From positions 1-20,079 of the forward strand of contig DASTSN010000012.1 in assembly GCA_035760665.1 (NCBI GenBank): a stretch of 20,079 nt of DNA, read 5' to 3'. Of the stretch, positions 7,518 through 14,879 are shown piece after piece. Positions within the stretch are counted from its first letter, which is position 1. Each line of letters begins with the position of its first letter. Source of the DNA: DASTSN01 sp035760665. GTDB taxonomy: Bacteria > Bacteroidota > Bacteroidia > Chitinophagales > Chitinophagaceae. The position numbers were made by a program, and so were the translations under genes. The notes beneath the pieces were generated by a model. That model made no database searches. It had not been told where the DNA came from and saw only the letters and a program-made list of their open reading frames with translations.

Positions 7518-8702
7518 ATGAAAAAGATACTCATTGCATTGATCTGCATTTCATTTTTCGCTTGCCGAAAAGCTCAAATTGTTCAGACAAGAAGTGTTGG
7601 TGAAGAGGTTCCGTGGAATGATTCAAGTAGTCAGCATCCAAAAAATGCAGCATTAGATGCATTATTGAAAAAATACCAAAAAAAAGGATTGCCGGGTATT
7701 TCACTTTTAGTGAATGATAGAAATGGCACCTGGGTGGGTGCCACGGGCAAAGCGGATATTGATAATAATATTGATTTTGTTCCCGGCACAGTTTCGAAAG
7801 CTGCAAGCATTACAAAATTATTGGTGGGTACGTTGGTGTTTAAATTAATGGAAGACTCTATACATACTGGAATTGGGTATAATGATCTCAATACAAAGAT
7901 CAATCATTGGCTGCCGCAACGCATCATCAATCGCATAGCTAACGGTAACGAAGTCACATTAGGACAATGCATGAAACATGAAACTGGAATTCCTGATCTC
8001 ATTGAGGAAAACAGTTTTTATCTCGCCGTGCTGAATAATCCGAATAAAAAATGGCAGCCGGAAGAGTTGCTCTCCTACATCTTCGATAAACCGGCGTTAT
8101 TTGGTCCCTCCGATACAGCTGTATACTCAAATACAAATTATGTTCTCGTTTCCATGATTATTGAAGCACAAACTGGCAGGAACCATTCCGATCTTTTAAA
8201 AGAACTTATTCTGAATCCGCTGGGAATGACGCATACCTATTACCAGCCTCACGACGAACTTCCCAATGAAGTGGCACAGGGTTATTTTGATCTTTATAAC
8301 AATAATACGATTGTAAACGTATCAAATCTTGTTACCGGCAGTGGCAATGGCTATGGAGGAATTTACAGCAATGTATTTGACCTTTTCAAATTTGCAGATG
8401 CATTATTCATCAAAAAAACTTTATTGAAGCCTTCTTCACTTGCCATAATGCAAACCTGGGGGAAGCGTGACGGATCAAATCTTTACGGTTATGGAATACA
8501 AAAATCGTTTCTTGATAAAGACATTGACGCCGGTATTGGCCATAAAGGAAGGGATGTGGGTTATTCTGCCAATCTCTTTTACTTCCCTAATAAAGGCGTC
8601 ACCCACATATTCTTTGTCAATTACGGTACGGATGGCGACAGCCATTTGCGGCAAACTTTCTATGATTTTATTGATGAACTGGTAAGCATCACCGTGAATT
8701 GA
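7518..8702 (+). CDS. serine hydrolase lipoprotein of the beta-lactamase class C / PBP4* family
   Basis: Starting at MKKILIALICISFFAC, the 394-residue protein has a lipoprotein signal with the lipidated residue at C16. The catalytic set of the penicillin-recognising family is complete: SITK (97-100, nucleophile Ser97 and Lys100), YSN (203-205) and GHKG (341-344) in the place of the KTG box. The family includes D-aminopeptidases, esterases and peptidoglycan DD-peptidases, so the substrate is open; true beta-lactamase activity is not implied. The frame also extends 16 codons upstream to 7470, but that would overlap the previous gene and bury the signal peptide. It probably faces the periplasm or the cell surface and works beside the neighbouring barrel-like protein. 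A short hairpin (arms 8699-8704 and 8708-8713) covers the stop codon but has no T-run. Confidence 0.86.
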   Translation: MKKILIALICISFFACRKAQIVQTRSVGEEVPWNDSSSQHPKNAALDALLKKYQKKGLPGISLLVNDRNGTWVGATGKADIDNNIDFVPGTVSKAASITKLLVGTLVFKLMEDSIHTGIGYNDLNTKINHWLPQRIINRIANGNEVTLGQCMKHETGIPDLIEENSFYLAVLNNPNKKWQPEELLSYIFDKPALFGPSDTAVYSNTNYVLVSMIIEAQTGRNHSDLLKELILNPLGMTHTYYQPHDELPNEVAQGYFDLYNNNTIVNVSNLVTGSGNGYGGIYSNVFDLFKFADALFIKKTLLKPSSLAIMQTWGKRDGSNLYGYGIQKSFLDKDIDAGIGHKGRDVGYSANLFYFPNKGVTHIFFVNYGTDGDSHLRQTFYDFIDELVSITVN

Positions 8703-8783
8703 TGTTTCATCAAAAGATTGATACGATTATAAAAACAGGAGTTCTTTTCTAACGATTTAATGATTTATACAACTTAAAAAATT

Positions 8784-9596
8784 ATGATAGCAAAATTATT
8801 TTTAACATTAACTGATTATCCTTTTTTCAGGAGACTGGTTTGGAAACCTATCTATGAAGCTTTGGCAATAAACTTTCCAATAGAAGACTGGCATTTCATG
8901 AATTACGGGTATGTACCTTCCGGGGATGAAAAATTTTTGAGATTGGAAGACAAAGATGAGATAAACAGATACCCTTTGCAATTATACCATTATCTCGCAA
9001 CCAAGATCAATCTGGAAGGGCGGGAGGTTTTAGAAGTCGGGAGCGGCAGAGGTGGTGGCTGTAATTATATAAAAAGATATATGAATCCCCGGAAAATTAC
9101 CGGACTTGATATTGCTGCACAAGCTGTAAAATTTTCTCAACAAACACATAAAGAAAAAGGACTGTATTTCAAGCAGGGCAATGCAGAAAATCTCCCATTT
9201 GAAAACGACTATTTTGACGTGGTTATTAATGTAGAATCATGCCATGCATACGGATCGGTACCAAAATTTCTTGCTGAAGTGAAAAGAGTTCTGTTTGAGG
9301 GAGGTTACTTTCTATGCACAGACATGAGAAGCCCGGACGGCATGGTAACATTGCGGAATAACCTGATTCATTCTGGTATGACGCTGCTGGAAGAAGAAGA
9401 CATAACCAGCAACGTTGTAAAAGCCATTGAAAAAGAAGAAGCCAGTAAGCAAGCTCGTATTGAAAAGCATATCCCAAAAAGGTTGCAAATCATGTTTAAA
9501 GAATTTGCAGGAGTAAGAAATTCAAAAATTTATACAGACCTGTCAAGCGGCCATTTGGTTTATCATCGCTTTGTTTTGAGGAAAGAGATGTATTAG
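8784..9596 (+). CDS. class I SAM-dependent methyltransferase
   Basis: The 270-residue protein has a Rossmann methyltransferase domain at roughly residues 80-190. Motif I is VLEVGSGRGGG (82-92), the acidic residue after strand 2 is D109 in TGLDIA, motif II-like GNAENLPF spans 132-139, and FDVVINVESCHAY (144-156) follows, with LAEVKRVLFEGGYFL as the post-motif block. The extra Gly run and the IN-E-S-H segment resemble the phthiotriol/phenolphthiotriol and other lipid or polyketide O-methyltransferases more than UbiE, but the substrate cannot be read. The first 70 residues are a family-specific cap. It lies 81 bases after the serine hydrolase and may be cotranscribed or separate; no clear promoter box is seen between them. 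Confidence 0.82.
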   Translation: MIAKLFLTLTDYPFFRRLVWKPIYEALAINFPIEDWHFMNYGYVPSGDEKFLRLEDKDEINRYPLQLYHYLATKINLEGREVLEVGSGRGGGCNYIKRYMNPRKITGLDIAAQAVKFSQQTHKEKGLYFKQGNAENLPFENDYFDVVINVESCHAYGSVPKFLAEVKRVLFEGGYFLCTDMRSPDGMVTLRNNLIHSGMTLLEEEDITSNVVKAIEKEEASKQARIEKHIPKRLQIMFKEFAGVRNSKIYTDLSSGHLVYHRFVLRKEMY

Positions 9597-9873
9597 TAAA
9601 ATTTGATCAAATTCCTTCAGATACCATGTCAGACTTGTCAACTGTTAAATCCAGGCACTTCGGGTATAATAAACCTTAACAAATCAATGACGTTCCATGG
9701 CAGATTGAATAGAGTTTGGTAAAATTAAGGAACCTTGAAAACGACCAGTTGCAAAAAATACTAAAACCATAGTTGGCTCCTCGGAATTCAATTATAAAAC
9801 GGGTATTCTAAATCGTAGAATTGTTATAGAAAAAAGGCTGGTCAGCCAATTAAATATTAAAAACTCTTACGCA
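9597..9873. other. 277-base intergenic region with small palindromes
   Basis: No convincing coding frame or RNA gene is seen. It holds AATTTGATCAAATT (9600-9613, a perfect 14-bp palindrome just after the methyltransferase stop), a 6-bp inverted repeat ATTCTA/TAGAAT (9805-9810 and 9816-9821) and GGCTG/CAGCC (9836-9840 and 9843-9847) about 27 bases before the next start codon. No exact TAnnTTTG box for the downstream gene was found; TAGAGTTTG near 9711 has one base too many. Confidence 0.4.
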
Positions 9874-10518
9874 ATGAAAAAGATTATCAGCATACTTGCT
9901 GCCGTTTTTGTCGTGTGCCACCTGTCTGCTCAAACTGACACACTCGGTAAAAAGAAAAAGCCTGTTCCAAATATTGCCATCATTTTAACCACCAAAGGAA
10001 TACGGACAAAAGGATGGCTGTACCAGGTAAATGACAGCCAGGTTGTTCTTTACAAAGGGAAAGCCGGTAATATGGTAAAACTTCCTGCTGGCAAAAAAGA
10101 TTTATCCCTTTTAAATGAAATTCAGGCAACTCAAATTGAACAGATTTCATTTAAGAAACGAAACAATGCGACCAAAGGGGCTTTGATTGGTCTTGGAGCT
10201 GGCGTTCTGTTGGGTGTTGTTACCGGACTTATTGAAGGCAGTGACAAAGTCTACCCCTACCCCAATCCATCCCCTTCAACCGATCCTTACGGACTGGGTA
10301 CTGCCATCGAAACCTTTGCCATAGGGCTGAATAATGTATTTGCTTTAACTGCCGGGCAAAAAGCGGTACTGTATGGTGCCGGGCTGGGGAGTATAGGCTG
10401 CATCACCGGGGCAATTATCGGTGCTGTCGCCAAAAAGAAATTCGTCATTCAAGGAAAAAAAGAAAAGTTTCGAGACCTCCAGGGTGAACTTATGAGAAGA
10501 CTGGTGATCAGGAACTGA
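9874..10518 (+). CDS. exported protein with two glycine-zipper-like segments, function unknown
   Basis: The 214-residue protein starts with a signal peptide (MKKIISILAAVFVVCHLSA, then QTD). The next 80 residues contain VSV-like strands around TTKGIRTKGWLYQVNDSQV, followed by two Gly- and small-residue-rich hydrophobic stretches: GALIGLGAGVLLGVVTGLI and, after a Pro-rich linker (PYPNPSPSTDPYG), LGSIGCITGAIIGAVAKKK. Such glycine-zipper segments are found in envelope proteins that insert into or pack against membranes. It ends in a basic, charged tail. I do not recognise a named family and assign no function. It is flanked by long or convergent spacers, so it is probably a single-gene unit. Confidence 0.68.
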   Translation: MKKIISILAAVFVVCHLSAQTDTLGKKKKPVPNIAIILTTKGIRTKGWLYQVNDSQVVLYKGKAGNMVKLPAGKKDLSLLNEIQATQIEQISFKKRNNATKGALIGLGAGVLLGVVTGLIEGSDKVYPYPNPSPSTDPYGLGTAIETFAIGLNNVFALTAGQKAVLYGAGLGSIGCITGAIIGAVAKKKFVIQGKKEKFRDLQGELMRRLVIRN

Positions 10519-10559
10519 TGGAGTAAGTGATGCATTCCCGGGCATGGGTCAGTTAGCAG

Positions 10560-10582
10560 CAGCGGAAGATTCACCACCGCTG
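10560..10582. repeat. hairpin between convergent genes, spanning the rlmB stop
   Basis: CAGCGG (10560-10565) pairs with CCGCTG (10577-10582) around an 11-base loop that contains the rlmB stop codon (10571-10573). The plus-strand copy is followed by TTTCATT, so it could weakly terminate the gene ending at 10518. There is no good T-run on either side, and a terminator role is uncertain. Confidence 0.3.
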
Positions 10583-11332
10583 TTTCATTACTTCGTACAA
10601 TATCATACCGGTGGCAACGGATACGTTCAGGCTTTCAAAATCTCCATTCATCGGAATGTTGAATTTTTCATCACATATCTTCATCAATCCAGGATGCACG
10701 CCTTTTTCTTCGCTACCCATGACAATGGCACAGGGTTCAGAAAAATTGCAGTCAAAGATCGAATGCTTCGCTTCCATTTCACTGGCAAATACTTTTATGC
10801 CGTTCAAGTGAAGGGTATCAACCGCTTTCATCAGGCTGTTTACACGGCATACGGGCAATTTTTCCAGCGCCCCGGCCGAGGTGAGGATCGCATCTTCGTT
10901 CAAAGCCCCTACTCCTTTGTCAGGAATAATGATAGCGTGAACGCCGCAACAATAGGCGGTCCTGGCAATACCGCCAATATTGCGAATGTCTGTAATGCCA
11001 TCAAGTATCAGGAACAGAGGCACTTCGCCCTTTTCTACAACAAAGGAGATCATCTCTTGCAAATCGAGATACCGCACTTTTGCTAATTGAGCCACACAAC
11101 CCTCATGATCAGTGACATTGAAGCTGTTCAGTTTGGCAACCGGAACAAAATTAACGGGCACATGTTGACGCAGTGCCATTGATTTAATCTCGTCAATTTC
11201 GCTGCCCTGTAATTGGTTTTGCAAATAGATCCGGTCCAGGGCTGTGCCGGCAACCAGTGCTTGCTTCACAGCCTGGCGGCCAATCACGAGGGAGCTTTTT
11301 TTGGGACGATGTTGTTGTCTGAAATTTTTCAC
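10571..11332 (-). CDS. rlmB: 23S rRNA 2'-O-ribose methyltransferase, RlmB/TrmH (SpoU) family
   Basis: SPOUT-fold enzyme expected to methylate the ribose of G2251 (E. coli numbering) of 23S rRNA. Residue numbers here count from the TTG at 11335, one codon upstream. An N-terminal substrate-binding domain (residues about 16-90) is followed by the three SpoU motifs: LDGITDIRNIGGIARTA (111-127, with N119 and R125), IVMGSEEKGV (204-213) and IPMNGDFESLNVSVATGM (227-244), which form the knotted SAM site. Length is about 253 residues, normal for the family. There is no ATG near the beginning; translation starts at GTG (11332) or the adjacent TTG (11335). The other SpoU paralogues (TrmH, RlmB, TsnR) are close, so family is certain and the exact target less so. 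Confidence 0.87.
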   Translation of the reverse strand: MKNFRQQHRPKKSSLVIGRQAVKQALVAGTALDRIYLQNQLQGSEIDEIKSMALRQHVPVNFVPVAKLNSFNVTDHEGCVAQLAKVRYLDLQEMISFVVEKGEVPLFLILDGITDIRNIGGIARTAYCCGVHAIIIPDKGVGALNEDAILTSAGALEKLPVCRVNSLMKAVDTLHLNGIKVFASEMEAKHSIFDCNFSEPCAIVMGSEEKGVHPGLMKICDEKFNIPMNGDFESLNVSVATGMILYEVMKQRW

Positions 11333-11376
11333 CAAACAAAGAAATGATAAAACCTGTAAATACGCCGTGGATTTGT

Positions 11377-11937
11377 CTATTTTGTTAATTCGCCAGACAG
11401 CATCATTAGTTTTACTTTTTGAATAGCCGCAACGGACATAACATCTGTAATTTTTCCGGACTGCAGCATTTCGTATACCTCATCAAAAGGTAGTTTTTTG
11501 ACAAGCAGGTGCTCTGTTTCTTCCGGCGCCGGTTCACCTGCGGTCAGTTCACGTGCCAGGTATAAAATGCTGTATTCATCGGTAATGGAATCAGACAGGT
11601 GCAGTCGCAGCAGTTCGGTCCAGATTTGCGCTTCCAGGCCGGTTTCTTCTTTCAACTCACGTTTGGCTGACTCTACGGGTGCAACACCCATCAATCCGCC
11701 TCCCTCAGGAATTTCCCAGGTGTATTGATCAATGGTAAAACGGTATTGCCCCACCAGCCAGGTATTCCAGTTTTCGTCCAGTGGTAACACGCCAATTGCA
11801 AGATTTTTAAAGTGGACCTTGCCGTAAATACCGATTCCGCCGGAAGGATTAATCACGTCAAACTCTGTAACGTTAATCCAGTTGTTGTCATACTTTTCCG
11901 TTTTGCCCAAAACCTGCCAGGGATTTTTTTCATTCAT
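11377..11937 (-). CDS. Nudix hydrolase, ADP-ribose pyrophosphatase-like
   Basis: The 186-residue protein has a Nudix box at residues 79-101 (GGGLMGVAPV, then ESAKRELKEETGL), placing R93, E94, E97 and E98 at the metal-binding helix. The first conserved Glu of the box is Val (V85), but the catalytic REUXEE part is intact. VTEFDVINPSG near the N-terminus and WEIPEGG just before the box resemble ADP-ribose or nucleotide-sugar pyrophosphatases. The substrate is not certain. The gene begins only six bases after the T-run of the metK terminator. A TATTTTAG box (minus strand, 11950-11943) ends five bases before the ATG and may give a near-leaderless message. rlmB follows 41 bases downstream and may share the transcript. 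Confidence 0.84.
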   Translation of the reverse strand: MNEKNPWQVLGKTEKYDNNWINVTEFDVINPSGGIGIYGKVHFKNLAIGVLPLDENWNTWLVGQYRFTIDQYTWEIPEGGGLMGVAPVESAKRELKEETGLEAQIWTELLRLHLSDSITDEYSILYLARELTAGEPAPEETEHLLVKKLPFDEVYEMLQSGKITDVMSVAAIQKVKLMMLSGELTK

Positions 11938-11945
11938 ACTTCTAA

Positions 11946-11980
11946 AATAAAAAAAGCGTGGCAGATATTTACCACGCTTT
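11946..11980 (-). terminator. intrinsic terminator of metK
   Basis: On the minus strand a 9-bp perfect stem, AAAGCGTGG (complement of 972-980) and CCACGCTTT (complement of 953-961), closes a 10-base loop and is followed directly by TTTTATTTT. It begins 18 bases after the metK stop codon. This is the clearest rho-independent terminator in the window. Confidence 0.85.
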
Positions 11981-11998
11981 CTATGATACTGAATAAAA

Positions 11999-13255
11999 TT
12001 ACTTTTTGATCCCGAAGGCCTTTTTGATTTTATCTACATAATCCAGTTTTTCCCAGGTAAATAATTCCACCTTCTTTTTCACAACTTTCCCCTCCGGTGA
12101 CACAAATGTTTTTTCAACGATTTCGGGTTTACGGCCCATGTGTCCATACGCTGCTGTTTCGCTGTAAATTGGGTTGCGAAGTTTTAACCGCTGCTCGATG
12201 AAATAGGGACGCATATCAAAAATACCCGCTACCTTTTTGGCAATTTCAGCGTCGCTGATGTTGACCTTAGCTGTACCAAAAGTATTTACATTAATACTGG
12301 TAGGTTGTGCCACCCCAATAGCATATGATACCTGCACCAGCACTTCATCACACACACCAGCCGCAACCAGGTTTTTTGCAATATGGCGGGTGGCGTACGC
12401 TGCGCTCCTGTCAACCTTGCTGGGATCTTTGCCGCTAAAGGCGCCGCCACCATGTGCACCCTTTCCACCATAGGTATCTACGATAATTTTTCTGCCTGTT
12501 AATCCTGTATCGCCATGCGGACCACCGATGACAAACTTACCGGTTGGGTTGATGTGATACTTGATTTTATTGTTAAACAGGTGAGCATATTTCGCATATT
12601 TCTTTTTTACGCGGGGCACCAGGATGCTGATCATATCTTTTTTGATCTTTTCCTGCATTTTGGCTTCCGTATCAAAATCATCGTGCTGCGTAGAGATGAC
12701 GATTGTATCAATCCGTACCGGTTTATTATGATCGTCGTATTCGAGTGTCACCTGGCTTTTTGCATCCGGGCGCAGGTATTTAATTTGTTTATTCTCCCGC
12801 CTGATCAGAGCAAGTTCCTGCAGCAGCTTGTGAGCAAGATCAAGCGCCAGGGGCATGTAATCATCTGTTTCGTTGGTTGCGTAGCCAAACATCATTCCCT
12901 GGTCACCGGCACCTTGCTCCTCTCTTTTCTTTTTATCCACCCCCTGGTTAATATCGGATGATTGCTCATGAATTGCAGACAGCACACCGCAGGAATGTGC
13001 TTCAAACATATATTCGCTTTTGGTATATCCAATTTTGCTGATCACCTTCCGGGCTATATCCTGTACATCCAGGTAGGCTTTTGATTTCACTTCACCCGCC
13101 AAAACCACCTGACCGGTTGTAACCAGTGTTTCACACGCCACTTTCGACTGCGGGTCAAAAGCCAGAAAATGATCAATCAGTGCGTCCGAAATCTGGTCGG
13201 CCACTTTATCCGGATGACCTTCAGAAACGCTTTCAGATGTAAAAAGATAAGCCAT
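11999..13255 (-). CDS. metK: S-adenosylmethionine synthetase
   Basis: Makes SAM from methionine and ATP. The 418-residue protein has the three MAT domains and their signatures: SEGHPDKVADQISDALID (11-28, with the catalytic His14 and metal Asp16), GAGDQGMMFGYAT (115-127, ATP-binding hexapeptide) and GGGAFSGKDPSKVDRSA (269-285, phosphate loop). It is slightly longer than the E. coli enzyme, owing to a Lys-rich linker and a C-terminal extension common in Bacteroidota. It starts at ATG 13255. A -7 box sits inside a terminator hairpin about 50 bases upstream, and a strong terminator follows. No SAM riboswitch is apparent: the leader after the -7 box is only about 45 bases. It appears to be transcribed on its own. 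Confidence 0.97.
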   Translation of the reverse strand: MAYLFTSESVSEGHPDKVADQISDALIDHFLAFDPQSKVACETLVTTGQVVLAGEVKSKAYLDVQDIARKVISKIGYTKSEYMFEAHSCGVLSAIHEQSSDINQGVDKKKREEQGAGDQGMMFGYATNETDDYMPLALDLAHKLLQELALIRRENKQIKYLRPDAKSQVTLEYDDHNKPVRIDTIVISTQHDDFDTEAKMQEKIKKDMISILVPRVKKKYAKYAHLFNNKIKYHINPTGKFVIGGPHGDTGLTGRKIIVDTYGGKGAHGGGAFSGKDPSKVDRSAAYATRHIAKNLVAAGVCDEVLVQVSYAIGVAQPTSINVNTFGTAKVNISDAEIAKKVAGIFDMRPYFIEQRLKLRNPIYSETAAYGHMGRKPEIVEKTFVSPEGKVVKKKVELFTWEKLDYVDKIKKAFGIKK

Positions 13256-13290
13256 GATTGTTTATTAAAGTTTGAAAATGGGTTTGTAAT

Positions 13291-13322
13291 AATAAAAATC
13301 GGGTGCAAAGATAACACCCGAT
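13291..13322 (-). terminator. terminator of the DUF4270 gene; its loop holds the metK -7 box
   Basis: ATCGGGTG (13298-13305) and CACCCGAT (13315-13322) form a perfect 8-bp stem with a 9-base loop. On the minus strand the stem is followed by TTTTTATTATT, giving an intrinsic terminator 27 bases after the DUF4270 stop codon. The loop on that strand reads TTATCTTTG. Confidence 0.7.
13306..13313 (-). promoter_or_regulatory. -7 promoter box (TATCTTTG) for metK
   Basis: TATCTTTG on the minus strand matches TAnnTTTG exactly and continues as CACCC. A TTG at 13336-13338, 22 bases upstream, is a possible -33 element. The transcript would begin near 13299-13302, leaving a leader of about 45 bases and cutting the hairpin so that metK mRNA keeps only part of its 3' arm. 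Confidence 0.6.
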
Positions 13323-13349
13323 CGTATTCATTTTGCAACAGCTTTTCCA

Positions 13350-14807
13350 CTATAGTTTTGAGTAAACAATGCGTAAGCGCATTCGTTCCGGGTTTGTATT
13401 GGGCAAGCCGCCATATACCCGCACACGACCTTCTGCAATTGTACTGTTGATGTACGGCGCATAGTAATAATCTGTACCGGACACCTTAAAATAATTCCTG
13501 GCAAAAAACGGTGTGTATAACCTGAGCGTATAAGGTGTTTCAGTAGCATTTACCAGGTGTTGCACATATCTTGATATGTCGAAGCGCCACGCTGTGACCG
13601 AATGACCACCGGCATCTGTCTGTAACTTACCCAGGAAGCCAAACTTTGGATTGGCGAGAATCAATGACCCCGTTGTTGCGTCAGGAGTACTCACATCATA
13701 CGGTATTGACCTGAAATAGGACTTAGCGGAATCATACGCATCCAGGTAAAGATATTCCGGAGCTGCAAAGGTTTCATCAGACGGATCGTAAACCTGCTGA
13801 ATATCCAGCTCTGCAAGATGTATGATGCGATTGGTTTTTGCAAAATCCTTCAGTCCCGGAATCTTAATGGTAGCATAGGAACCCGGCGTGTTTTGCAGGA
13901 ACACAAGATCAGCCGGATTGGTTTGTCCTGCGTATGCAGCCAACTGCGAACCGGAATAGTCCCGCTGCAGATAATTGGCCGATGCACAGGTAGGTGTAAA
14001 TGTAAAATCCGTAACAGTGGTATCCAGGATGCCCGAATGCTTATACCTGTAATAAATAGACAATTTGGAATTTGAGAGGTTAATACCGATCAGGGCATTC
14101 CCCGAACCCCCAGGTGTGATCGCAAAACCTTTAAATGCTGTATTGAATAAAGAATCTGAGCCATAGGCCGTAGCTGAGTCATATGTAAGCAGTCGCTGGC
14201 CAAAAGCATCGTTTAACCGGATGCGCAACTGGTTAATAGCGCTGTCTTTGAATAAATAAACGGAATCATTCAGAAACATGGGTGTGTAGCTGCCACTACC
14301 CAGCATATTTGAATAGGTAAAATTATTTTCCCTGATCAGGTACGATGAATCCTGACGAAAATCGTTGGACTGATCCATTTCATACACATTCACAGTCTGC
14401 GGTACTGTACTATCACCAAAAGTGCTGTTATAGTTAAGCACTAATACCACAGAATCTAAACCAATCAAGCTGTCAAGACTGGCAAAAGGGAAAGAAAATT
14501 TATAGGCGCTTGGTTTGAATTGGGCGAAAATAGTGCCCGCACTTGTTCCAAACAACGGATCATTAGTAATGTTACCCAGGTAATGAATTTCGCTGCCGGT
14601 AAGCCGTACTGAATCATTGGTCAGCGTAAAAAGATCATTGTAAGCCTCTACTTCCAGCGTAGTATCAAAGGTGGTAATATTATCCACGGCCGGTATCAGG
14701 CCGCCACCCAGCGTGGTACCTTCATTAATTTTTTTGCAGGAAGAAAAAAAGGAAATAAAAGCAATAGAAAAAAGGACGGTATAAAATACGTAAGCGCTGT
14801 TCTTCAC
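13350..14807 (-). CDS. DUF4270 family lipoprotein
   Basis: The 485-residue protein begins with a lipoprotein signal (MKNSAYVFYTVLFSIAFISFFSSC, lipidated Cys at 24). The long mature part is mostly beta-strand-like, rich in Tyr, Ser, Asp and Thr, with DSLIGLDSVVLVLNY (109-123) and other blocks that match the DUF4270 proteins of Bacteroidota. It starts at GTG 14807, immediately before the signal peptide. No enzymatic residues are visible. It is followed by a terminator and lies 72 bases after the GT5-like gene on the same strand, a neighbourhood seen repeatedly in this phylum, which hints at a shared envelope or polysaccharide role. Surface or periplasmic location is inferred from the lipobox; function unknown. 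Confidence 0.85.
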   Translation of the reverse strand: MKNSAYVFYTVLFSIAFISFFSSCKKINEGTTLGGGLIPAVDNITTFDTTLEVEAYNDLFTLTNDSVRLTGSEIHYLGNITNDPLFGTSAGTIFAQFKPSAYKFSFPFASLDSLIGLDSVVLVLNYNSTFGDSTVPQTVNVYEMDQSNDFRQDSSYLIRENNFTYSNMLGSGSYTPMFLNDSVYLFKDSAINQLRIRLNDAFGQRLLTYDSATAYGSDSLFNTAFKGFAITPGGSGNALIGINLSNSKLSIYYRYKHSGILDTTVTDFTFTPTCASANYLQRDYSGSQLAAYAGQTNPADLVFLQNTPGSYATIKIPGLKDFAKTNRIIHLAELDIQQVYDPSDETFAAPEYLYLDAYDSAKSYFRSIPYDVSTPDATTGSLILANPKFGFLGKLQTDAGGHSVTAWRFDISRYVQHLVNATETPYTLRLYTPFFARNYFKVSGTDYYYAPYINSTIAEGRVRVYGGLPNTNPERMRLRIVYSKL

Positions 14808-14879
14808 AAAAGTTTGATTGAATTTGGGTTGGTTTGCAGTTTCGGTTGTTTACATTTGGCAGTTTATTCAGCCGAAATT

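Noticed and set aside
9600..9613. 14-bp palindrome AATTTGATCAAATT just after the methyltransferase gene as a terminator.
   Set aside because: The hairpin would have almost no loop, is AT-rich and has no following T-run, so it is listed only as part of the intergenic region.
10544..11086. A 180-codon open frame on the plus strand, antisense to rlmB.
   Set aside because: It lies wholly over the well-supported rlmB gene, has no recognisable domain or signal and no promoter box.
12515..12961. A 148-codon plus-strand open frame antisense to metK.
   Set aside because: metK is unambiguous here. The antisense translation is a Phe/Ile-rich shadow with no family resemblance.
13256..13349. Possible SAM riboswitch in the metK leader.
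   Set aside because: Only about 45 bases follow the -7 box, too short for the common SAM-sensing classes, and no matching conserved core was recognised.
14851..14858. Plus-strand TACATTTG box between the DUF4270 and GT5-like genes.
   Set aside because: It points into the antisense strand of the GT5-like gene with no sensible downstream gene. An antisense RNA is possible, but a lone octamer in AT-rich DNA is weak support.
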